Positions 1 through 12,000 of a stretch of 40,469 nt of DNA are shown one piece after another. The position numbers were made by a program, and so were the translations under genes. The notes below the pieces were generated by a model, which saw nothing but the letters and a program-made list of their open reading frames with translations, made no database searches and had not been told where the DNA came from. This DNA comes from Verrucomicrobiota bacterium (GTDB taxonomy: Bacteria; Verrucomicrobiota; Verrucomicrobiia; Verrucomicrobiales; Verrucomicrobiaceae): NCBI GenBank assembly GCA_963204975.1, contig CAUJJC010000332.1, positions 1-40,469 on the forward strand. The letters are read 5' to 3'. Every line of letters starts with the position of its first letter. Position 1 is the first letter of the stretch.

Positions 1-3000
1 GGGCATACCTGCAACTACACCGACGGCATGGAGTTCGCCACCAATGGCAAGCTCTACGGCATCGATGGAGTGGACGAGCACGTCTATGAGATCAATCCCT
101 CGACGGGTGCCATCGTGCTCGTCAGCGACACAAGCGTGATCGGCGGACTCACCGGCACGCCGGATGTCGAAACGCTCGCCTGGGACTCCCTCAACAGCCG
201 CCTCATCGGCGTGGACAACAACACCAGCAGCACTACGGGCCACCGCTTTGTGGAAATCACCCTCGGCACCGCCGGAGCCAACGTCGCACGCGGACAGTTC
301 CTCCCAGGCACCCCCGGCCTGCCCGCTGATGCCGACTTCGAAGGAGCCGCCATGTGGAACACCTGCCCGCCCCAGCCCCTGCTCGGCGTCGGCAACCTCG
401 TCTTCAAAGACCTCAACAACGACGGCAACTACGACGCCGGAGAAGCCGCCGCCAACGTGCGCGTGTATCTCTACGCCCTGGGCCAGACCGCCGGCACCTC
501 CGTGCCCATCGCCCAGACCACCACCGACGCGAGCGGCAAGTATAGCTTCACCCGCCTGCTGCCCGGCAGCTACTTCGTCCACATCCCCGCCAGCAACTTC
601 GCCGCCGGGCAACCCCTCGTCGGACTCGTCTCCGTCACCGGCACCGGCACCGGAGATGACAACGCCAATGAAGACGGCATCGACAACGCCACCCCCGCGA
701 CCAACGGCATCAGCAGCGCCGTGTTCGACCTCGCCGACAACAGCGAACCCACCAACTCCACCGAGACCGGCTTCGCCAACACCGACGACGACACCGACGA
801 CAACAACACCGACCTCACCGTGGATTTCGGCTTCACCAGCCCCCCCACCTTGGACTTCGGGGATTACGTTGATCTCCCTGAAGCCTCCAGCACAGTCGTG
901 GCCAATCTCCGCATTGGCACGCTCACTGATGCTGAAACGGTGGCTCAGAAAAACGGTGCAGCCGTGGGCGATGATAACCACAACACGGATGACGAAGACG
1001 GAGTGACATTCACCACCTTCACTCCGGGCCAAGCCGCCACTGCCACGATTACCGCCACCAACAACACCGGTGCCAACGCCTACCTCAACGCCTGGGCCGA
1101 CTGGAATGAAGATGGAGATGTCGCTGACGCCAACGAAACCTTGACCTCCGTCTCACCTGCCACACAGATCACCGTCTCCACCTCAGCGACAGCTAACCGC
1201 ACCTTCACCTTCAACTTCACTGTGCCTAGCACCGCGCGTGGAACGGTCCCAGTTCGGGTGCGCCTTACTTCCGTGACCACTCCTGGTGCTGATGGTGCTG
1301 ATGGTAACGGAGAAGTGGAGGACCACATTGTCACCCTGGCCACCACCTGCGCCTCCCAGCTAGCCATCTACAATGCGATCATTTCTAACAACTTGTCCAC
1401 GCCATCAGACATCCAAGGTCGGGCGGTCGTCAAATCCATCATCGGCACAAACTCCTATTCCACCGGACACTTGGTCTCAGGCACCAGCACCCTAGCGGTA
1501 GCCGTGCAGACCTCCGTGGCCGCTGGCGGCGGGCAGATCAATGTGGTGAACGGCAGTTTCTGGATACCCAGCGTGGCAGCCCTCAATGGACGCACGGTCA
1601 ACTTCCCAGGTGGTGGCTCTCTGCTGCACACACCCGCTTTCGATTTTACCACCGTCTTCAACAGCATCGCCGCTGAGTCAGTCACGTATGCCGCGATGCC
1701 GACCAACTCAACGATCAACATCCCCACCTCACCCGCAGTCAGCTATCTCACCGTAGGCAGTGGCGTCACCAACGGCACGCCCGCCGTGTTCAGTGTTGAT
1801 GGCAACACCCTGCTCAACAACGGCAACGTCCAAACCATTGACCTCAATCTCAACGGAAAGACGCCCTCCGCCATCATCATCAATGTCACCGGCACCAACG
1901 TCACTTACAGCGCCTCCGGAGAAAATAACAACATGCTCCGCGACACCACATGGCGGCCCAAGATTCTTTGGAACTTCCCCTCCGCCACCACCATCAGCAC
2001 AAACAAGCCCCTCTACGGCAGCGTCCTCGCTCCGAACGCCACCTTCACCGCTAGCGGTGGAGCCAACGAAGGCTCCATCATGGTGAAGGACTATCAGGGC
2101 ACGATCGCCGTGAAACTTCCTTACTGGACCGGTGGTGCCAGCCTTTGCACAGACGCCTCGGATTTTGGTGACTCCCTCGCCTTCGCCGATGCATCCTCCA
2201 CTGCTGTCACCAATATCAAGCTGGGCACCAATGCAGGTGATGTGGACTCACCAGCCACCTCCAACGCAGCCGCCACTGCAGACGATACGACGGGCACTGA
2301 TGACGAAGACGGTCTCAGTTCCAGCTCCCTCGTCATCGGGGCGAGTGGATCGCTCACCATCGTAAGGTCCAACACCTCGGGAGCCAACGCTTACCTTAAT
2401 GCCTGGATCGACTGGGATGGCGATGGAATCCTCGGCGAAACCCACGGCGGTATCCCCGATCAAGTCATCTCCAATACCACCATCGCCACCGGCACCACAG
2501 GCTCCCAGGCATACACCTTCACCGTCCCCTCCAGCATCACCGCCGGCACCGTCCATGCGCGTATCCGCATCACCTCCACCAGCAACCCCGGAGCCACAGA
2601 CTACTCCGGCAATGGTGAAGTGGAAGACCACGCCGTGACCATCAGCACTCCTGCCAGCGACTACGGTGACCTTCTCCACCCCACCGCCGCAGCCACAGGA
2701 TACTCTACCACTACCACCAGGAGCACCGTCAGTGTGAACCTCCGCCTCGGAGCCACTGTGGATGCCGAAGCCAGCGTCACACCAAACGCCGCTGCAACGA
2801 CAGACGACAACACTGGCAGCGATGACGAGGACGGCGTGACCATGCCGACGATGATCACGGAAGGGCAATATGTGACGATTCCTGTCAGTGTGTTTAACAA
2901 CTCGGGCTCCACGGCTTACCTCAATGCGTGGATCGACTTCAACAACAGCGGCGACTTTAACAACAACGTTTACAGTGTGGCTGCCGCACCCACGGGTGAG

Positions 3001-6000
3001 AAACTCATGACCGAAGTATCTGTGCCGACATCTGCCAGCGCACAGGCTATCAACATTAGTTTCGCTGTGCCGACGGACTCCAGTCCGGGTGTGCAGCGTG
3101 GTGTTCGGTTCAGGCTATCGAGCACCAGTGGTGTGGGCCCGACTGGCGTGGCTGCGGCAGGAGAGATTGAGGACTATGTAGTTCGTATTTGTCCTTCGGA
3201 TTTGATCAGCCCCGAGACACTGCAGCAGGGGAATGTGGGCAGCGCCTTCACGCAGGCCTTCACCGCTCCCGCTGCCACGGCACCGCTCACATGGGTGTAT
3301 TCAGGATCGGCTATTCCTGGTCTCAGTTTCAATGCATCTACGGGGGTGCTCAGTGGCACGCCGACAGCAGCGGGCACCTACTTCTTCCGTCTCTCGGTGA
3401 CCGATGCCACCGGGTGTGTGGATGGGAATGCTTACACGCTGATCGTCACAAATGGTTCGGGCTCCATCTGCCTGGATCCCAATGCGGAAGACTTTGGTCT
3501 GGGACGGCGCTGGGGCTTTGTGAGCAGTGGCTTGAGCGCTGATCCAGGCATCTCGGTGAAGGCTCCGTTCTCGAACTATGGTCTCCTCGCGGGATCATCG
3601 ATTCATCTTCGGAGCGCTGCGGGACCAATCACGGGGCTGACCTACAAGGCACCGTGCATCACGAGCGCATCGCGCACGCTGCCCACCTGGGGTGGTTCGG
3701 GGCGCATCTTTATTGATACGGGAGCTGGAGTGCCTTCCGGCGTTGTGAACTTCACCAATCCTGACTGCTCGGCGTTTGCCTGCTGGCAGTCCAATGTCGC
3801 TGGCGGGTATCAATACACCTTGAGCGTGACTCCTGGCGTCACCGTCACTCCGAGCGGCATCTACTGGGAGGCTCACATGTTCAACATCACGTATGTGATG
3901 GTGGCTGTAAATGGTGTGCCCCTGGCAACGAATGTGGGGCCGGTGGCCTCGGCCATGGTGGATGGTGATGGTTCTCCGCAACCACACTATTACTACTACG
4001 TGCCGTTCACTTCGCCGCTGAGCGCAGGGAGCACTTACAATATCACTCTCACGGCCCCTCTGGGAATTGATCCGCTCACGGGTGACTTCTCTCTTCTTGG
4101 TTGCTGCCCGGTCACAGCCGGAGCCAATCCATTGATCGAATGGAAGATGGAAGACAACTATCCTTCGGCCATCGGCAATGTGTCCATGCCGAGCTACGTC
4201 GATCCATGCATCTTTGGCACCAATGGGCTCAATCACAGTGATGATGGCACGATCATGAGCACCGGGGCAAGTGTTCTCAATGGTCCGAAGAAAACCGGAT
4301 CGAAAGCTCGCAGCACGACCGGGTGGGACAATACGGATCAATTTACGCTTCCGCGCCCTGATGGTGGGTTCAATGATCGTGTGCTGACGAGTTCATTCGC
4401 CTTCCAGAATCTCACCTCCCTTGCTTGGGGCAACTTCTGCATGGACCTGCGTCGTCCTGCGGCCAATGCACCAACCAAGTTCCGTGCGGCGCTTATTTGG
4501 TTCGAGGGTAGTTATCCTTTCAGCAGCGGAATCATTCCTCCTCCGTCTGCTGTAAAGACGGCTTGGACCAATACCTTCACCCTCACTTCGACGAATGCGT
4601 GGACCACGATGGATCTGCCATTCGTCAATGGCACTCCGCTGCCAGCTTTTGGTGAAGTGGCCAATGAGAAACTCGTGCTCATCGTTCATGCCTGGGATTC
4701 TGGAGGCGCGGGACCGACGGCAGCACTTGAGTATGACAATGTGATCATCAGCGGCACCGCGACCTGTGCTCCGGGATTGAGCTTGGGTAATCAGGTCTGG
4801 GGCGATACGAACAACAACGGCACCTTCGATGCTCCTGGTGAGACGGGCATTGGCAACCTTCAGGTGGAACTCTTGTCCGCAGCGGGAACCTCTCTGGTCC
4901 CTGCTGTGACGACCACGACGAATGCCAGTGGCAACTATCTCTTCAGCGATCTGCCTGAGGGCAGCTATCAGGTGAAGGTGACTCCCAATGTCTTCTTCCC
5001 CCTGGCATCGCCTGCGATGAACCTCGACAACGGTGTGGACAATGATAGCAACGGAATCCAGTCCGCCTCCGGCACACCTGCCATCAGTCCTGTGATCGTT
5101 CTCACGACGGGTGGTGAGCCTGGCAGTGCGGGTTCCACCCATGTGGAGAATACGATCGACTTTGGCTTCCGTCCTGCGGCTACGGATGACTTCGGTGACA
5201 ACTCACTGCTTGCAACAGCGCAGGCTGTGAAGATGAGTGGACTGCGCATCGGTGGCACAGTGGACGCGGAATACACATCGCCTGCCAACAGCACGGCGAC
5301 GGGTGATGACACCTCTGGACAGGACGATGAGGAACTCAGCCTGCCATCGTTCTTCGCGGGATCGGCTAACAACCTCAGCATCGAAGTCACCAACAGCACC
5401 GCTTCTGTGGCCTACTTGCGCGGATGGCTGGATCAGAATGGCGATGGAACACTGAGCCCTGGGGAACAGGTGATCAATGACTCGTTCGCGGCTACGATCG
5501 GCACGCTCACTCGCAGCTACTCGATCACGCCGACGATGGTGGGCAATGGACGTGGACTGCGTTTGACCATGACGACGAATGCTGCGGCGCTGAGTTCAGG
5601 TGCCGTGGGATCGGGCGAGGTGGAGGACTACCGCGTTGACATCATCTGCCCCACCATGACGATCACGCCGGGGGTGCTTGATGATGCGATCATTGGCCAG
5701 AACTACAATCAAGCCGTTGCCTTCAATGTCACAGGCGGTGTGGCTCCGTTCACCTGGCCCACACCCACGGGCATTCCTGCTGGAATGTCATGGAATGCGG
5801 GCACCCGGAAGATCACAGGCACACCTACCACAGTGGGCAACAACACTCTGAATCTCACCGTGACGGATGCGAATGGATGTGTCGGCAATCTGTCGATTCC
5901 GTTCAATGTTCAGTGCCCAACGATTGCGATCAACCCCACCACACTGCCGATTGCCTACACGGACACTCCTTACTACGCACAGCTCACGGCTTCGGGAGGT

Positions 6001-9000
6001 CTGGCACCTTACACATGGGCGGTCTCGGCGGGCATTTTGCCCGCAGGCATTACATTGAACTCTGCGACGGGTGAGATCTCAGGTGTGGCCCCCACAGATC
6101 CGATCAATATCCCAATCACGATTGAGGTGACGGACGCGCGTGGTTGCGTGGGGCAGAGCACTGGTCTGGCGTGTGTAGTATTCTCTCTCTCTATCGGCAA
6201 TCACATCTGGCTCGATACGAACTGCAATGGCTGGTTCGATGGTGGGGAGTCTGGCGTCGCTGGACTGGCGGTGAGCCTCTATGACAAGGGCGCGGATGGC
6301 ATTGCTTACAACGCAGACGACTTGCTGGTGAAGAACGCCACCACCGACTCCAGTGGTTATTACATTTTTGACAGCCTCGTTCCTGGGAACTTCTATGTGA
6401 AGTTCACGCCGCCTGCTGCCTATCCGCTCGTCACTCTCAATGGGGTGAACTTGGACAACGGCGTTGATTACGATAGCAATGCGATCCAGCCAGGTGGTGG
6501 CGGAACCGCAGTGCATAGTCCGGTTGTCAATCTTTCTCCTGGTGCTGAGCCGACCTCTGAGGATGGCAGTTCCGATACCGACCTGACGCTCGACTTCGGT
6601 CTGCGTCCTGGTTTCCGCATTGGTGATCTGGTGTGGGCTGATACCAATGACAACGGCCTGCGCGACGCGTCTGAAACAGGACTCTCGGGCGTCGCTGTCA
6701 GTTTGATGGCACCAGGGGCCAATGGAGCCATTGGCGGCGGTGATGATGTGGTGCTGCTGACCACCACCACCAACGCGGCTGGCAACTACTCATTCACACT
6801 TCCAGCCGCTGGCACCTTCTTCGTTCGAGTGACTCCCACCGTCGGATTTGAGGTGCCAAGTGCCGTCGTGGTCAATCTCGACAACGGGGTAAACAACGAC
6901 AACAACGGAACGCAGCCGGGCGGACCGCTGACGCCGGTTTACAGCAATCTCTTTACGCTGGCGCAATGCACGGAACCTGGCAGCACGGGATCGACCAATG
7001 ACGAATACTCCATCGACGTCGGTCTGGCACCCAGCACGCTCGGCATTGGCAACCTTGTCTTCCGTGATGACGACGGTGACAATGTGGCTGACATCGGCGA
7101 GGGGATCAATGGAGTGACCGTTCAGCTCTATCGTTCCAGCCAGACGCCGGGAGTGAGCACGCCGATTGCGATCACGACGACCGCAGGCGGCGGCTACTAC
7201 CAGTTCATCAATCTGGCTCGTGGTCAGTATATCGTTCACATCCCAGCGGTGATGTTTGGCACGACGGGGCCAATGAAGGGCATGCTCAGCGTGGCAGGAG
7301 TGCAGACGGGTGCGGAAGATGACAATCTGGGTGAGGACGGCCTTGATTCAGCCACTCCTGAAACGACGGGGATCAGCTCGCGAATCGTGTCTCTCGCCAA
7401 TAACACGGCTCCTGTGGACAACAGCACAGAGACAGGGATGAACTTCGCCGATGATAATACGCTGCCGGGTGGTGACAGTGACAACGACTTCACTGTGGAC
7501 CTGGGCTTCTACCGTTGGGTAGGTGTCGGAAACTTCGTGTTCTATGATGCCAATGGAGATGGCATGGCCTCAGCTTCTGAAGGTGTCGATGGAGTGCGAG
7601 TGGAATTGTATTCCAGCACGCAGACGCCAGGAGTGAGCACGCCGCTGGAGTGGACTACGACGGCCAACGGCGGCAAGTATCTCTTCAACAAACGGCCTCC
7701 AGGCATCTACCGCCTGCACATTCCGAAGACTCAGTTTGCTTCCAATGGTCCGCTCGCGGGCAAGTTGAGCATTGCTCAGGGATTGTTCGGTGATGATGAC
7801 GTGGGTGAGGATGGTCTCAATGATACAAGTCCTCAAGATGAGGGTGTATCGTCTGCCGAACTGTTCCTCGTAGCTGGTGTGGCACCCACCGCGCAGAATG
7901 GTGAAACGGGGGTGGACAGCAACAGCGATGACAACACGGATGCGGCGATCAATCTGACTGTGGACTTTGGATTCCAAGACCCGACCTCTGTGGGCAATCT
8001 GGTGTATCACGATGCCAATGCGAATGGACATTTCGATAGCGGCGAGGGCGTCGATGATGTGTTGGTGCAAGTTTATCGTTCGGGGAATGTGGCGGGCGTT
8101 TCGCCGCCAGTGGCGCAGGTGACGACGATGAGCGGTGGACACTACAAGTTCGAAGGACTCGCAGGTGGCGACTACTTCATCCACCTGCCCAGCTCGAACT
8201 TCGAACCCAATGGGCCTCTCGAAGGATTGATCTCCATGTCAGGAACTGCGACAGCCAATTCTGACGACAACGTGGGTGAGGATGGACTGGATACCGCGTC
8301 TCCTGTCAACACGGGCATCAGCACAGCGGTCTTCACCTTGCTAGCTGGCAGCATGCCTGTGAACTCCAGCACTGAGAGCGGCTACTTGGCGACGGAGGAT
8401 GATGCCAATCTCCAGGATGCCAACGGCAATATGACCATCGACCTCGGCCTCGTAGTGCCCGATCCCAATCGCGTAGGTGTGGGTAATGCCGTCTTCAACG
8501 ACCTCAATGGCAATGGCCTCTTCAGCGAAGGCGAAGGCGTCGATGGCGTGACGGTGCAACTCTATAACACATCAAATACTCTCATCGCCACCACCACCAC
8601 AGGCAGTGGCGGATGTTACTTGTTCAGCAATCTAGCGCCGGGCACTTACTATGTGAAGCTGCCGGCCTCCAACTGGACTGGTAACGGTGCCTTGAAAGGC
8701 CTTCTGCCAATCGCGGGACAAGGCGGCGATACGGGCCTGGATGACGATCTGGATGAGAATGGCGATGATCCTTCGAGCCCATCGACGACGGGTGTGCGCA
8801 GCACGAATTTCACACTCGCGGTCGGGGAGGAACCGACGAACTACGATAGTGAAATCGGCAAGAACACACTGATCGATGAGGGCTTGGATGAGAACTATGA
8901 TCTTACGATCGACTTCGGCTTCTATGATCGCTGCGGGGTGGGTAATGTGGTCTTCGTGGATGCGAATGGAAACGGGAAGGCTGATAACAACGAAGGTGTG

Positions 9001-12000
9001 TCTGGCGTGACGGTGAAGGTCTTCCCGGCGGGAGCAGATCCGCGCTTCGATACCCCCATCGCGACCCAAGTCACAGAGACCACACGCAAGGGCTTCTTCC
9101 TGTTCCTTGATCTCAATCCAGGAGCCTACTTCCTGCACATTCCGGCGGCAATGTTCCAGTCAGGAGGTCCCTTGCTTGGCAAGGCCAGCATGACAGGAGT
9201 GGAAGCGACATCGGTGGATGACAACGTGGGTGAGAATGGCATTGATCCAGGTGACATCGCCGATGATGGCATTAGCACCGAAGTCTTTATCCTGCGTCCA
9301 GGCTCAATGCCTGGTGGAGCTACGGAAAGCGGTCTGTTTGGCACTGCGGATAATAACAGTCCGAATGGTATCAGCGGGTGGAACATCGATCTGACAAAGG
9401 ACTTCGGCTTTGTCTCCAATGCCTGCATTGGAAACTTGGTGTTCAAGGATCTGGATCGCGATGGCAAGTTCACCAATGGCGTCGATGTCGGTGTGGATGG
9501 CGTGACGGTGCAGTTGTGGTCGGGCTCCACATTGAAGGATACGAAAGTGACCGCAGGCGGCGGGCTCTATGAGTTCTGTGCGCCACCGGGTTCCTACTCG
9601 ATCAAGATTCCTGCGTCGATGTTCCTGCCTGGTGCTCCGTTGGCCAATCTCCAGGCCACGACGCTGGGCACCTTCATGGCCAGTGGTTCGACCACTGTCT
9701 GGCAGGATGACAATGGGGGGCAAGACGCCTCCGACAGCGGCAATCCGCTCACGAATGGTGCCGCCACTGGCACCTTTGCGACAGCGGTGAGCACCATGCC
9801 TGGACCGCAGACCGGCGAGACAGGTTTTGCGAGTGCGTCGGATGATCTGACGGAGACCGATGTGAACCTCACGATTGATCTTGGCTTCAAGCCATTGCCG
9901 CTCACGGCTGGCAATCTGGTGTTCCTTGATGCGAACGCGAACGGCAAGCGGGATGCTAATGAACTGGGTATCGCTGGCGTGACGGTGAAGCTCTTTGCAA
10001 ACTCTGTCGATCCGGAAACCGGCACGCCCGCTGCGACGACCATCACCGGCACCGATGGAGCTTTCATGCTTCAAGCTTATGAGGAAGGGCAATACTTCAT
10101 TCATGTGCCCAAGGCGATGTTCAACACAGGTGGTGCCTTGCTGGGCAAGAACTCCAGCCCTGGAGCAGGCTCGGGCACGTCCGACGACAACCTTGATGAG
10201 AACGGGCTCGATTCTGCCACACCGACGACCACAGGTGTGTCCACGGGACTGTTCAGCCTCGTCTATGGAGTTGCCCCTGTGGACTCTGGAACAGAGAGCG
10301 GATTCCTCGCTTCCGCAGATAATGCTGCCGATGCCAATGGCGATCTCACGCTGGACTTGGGTTTCCGTGTGCCGCCGCCTGGCACCCCGCTCGCTGGAAG
10401 AGTGCGGCGCGATCTGGATGGCGATGGCACTGCAACAGCAGCCGATGCACCGCTCGCAGGGGTAGAGGTAGCGGTCTATCTGGATGAGAATCAGAATGCG
10501 ATCCTCGATCCAGATGAGAGTAACGCAGTGTTAACGACGCAGTCGTCCGCTGATGGCTCTTACCTGTTCGAGGGGCTGGTGCCAGATGCCTATGTCGTGC
10601 AAGCTCAGCCTCTACCGGGCTCTCTAGCGATTGCAGATTCCGATGGTGGCTCGCCAGAGCAGACGAGTGTGGTGCTCGGTGCGCGGCCCGTGACGTATAT
10701 CGACTTCCTACAATGCCCATGCCCTGACACCTTTGCGCAGTGGCAGTCGCAGCATGACCTCGGCGAGGAAGCTGGTGCATCGGATGATCCTGATGGTGAC
10801 GGGCTCGATAACCTGACTGAATACGCTTTGGGCTCTGATCCTCGGCGAGGAGTCCGTTCGGCTTCGGCATTCCGACTGGAGGGCACTGATGGTATTGATG
10901 CTGTGTTGCGCCGTCCGGTGCAGGGGCATCAAGATCTGAGGTATGCCATTGAAGGAAGCCGAGACATGGCCGTGTGGACGAAACTCACCGTGGTCAGCAC
11001 CTCAACCATTGAGGGTAATGAAGAGATGCTCCGCTACTCGTCGATCTCACACGAGGCTATCTTCCAGGCTCAGGGCCGTGGTTTTGTCCGCCTGCGGATT
11101 GAGCGTGATGGCGATCTCGATGGCGTGGCCGAAGATGTCTCGTTTAGTCCGGTGCAAGGTTTTGCCCTCCGCACGTTCGGTGCCGAGCAGACCACGTTCT
11201 CCATGCCGTTGCTGCGTGATGCATTGTATTCGGGACGAATCACATCCGTTAACGATCTCGCGCTTGGGATCTCCGATGCCGAGGGGCTGAAGGCTACGCT
11301 GGGGACTCATCGCGAGTGCTTTGTGGAGATCGTGAGCGGCCCGATGGCCGGGCATTGCTTCGATCTCGACGAGATGACCACCACGGACACACAGCTCGTC
11401 ATCGAACAATCGAACTCACGCAACACAGCTTCGTCATTCAGCACAGACCTCGAAGGTTCACGAGTGGTGGTGCGGGCGCATTGGTCACTGGGGGATCTCA
11501 TGCCCGCCTCCCGCTTCCATGGCACTGGTTCCGCCAGCACTGCTGATCGCGTGCTGTTCTTTGAGAATGGAGCCTATGTGGTGACGTGGTTGTTGGCGAC
11601 CCAGGATGGATCGAAGTGGGTTCGCACGGCGGATTCCACCTTTGCCGACATGGGACGTGCTCGCGTGGTTACGGCGGCAGAGGGTTGCTTCGTCCAGGCT
11701 CGTGGAGGTTCGGTGACTGTGCCGCTCGTGGGTGAAGTGCGAATGACTCCGATCATGCGCAAAACGGTCAGTGCTATGAATCTCGGCGGCACGGGGTCAG
11801 CGCTTCCGCAGGCTCCAGGAAACCTCAACCACACACGCGTAGGAGACACGATGCGCCTCTGGACGGCAGATGCCATCCCAGGGGCCACCGCGTTCGAAGC
11901 ATTCACTCGCAGTCCGGCGGGCTGGACGCGAGATGCAGATCAGACGCCTGTGGATTCAGCGACTATCTTGGTTCCCTTCCGCGCATTCTTCCTCGCCCCT

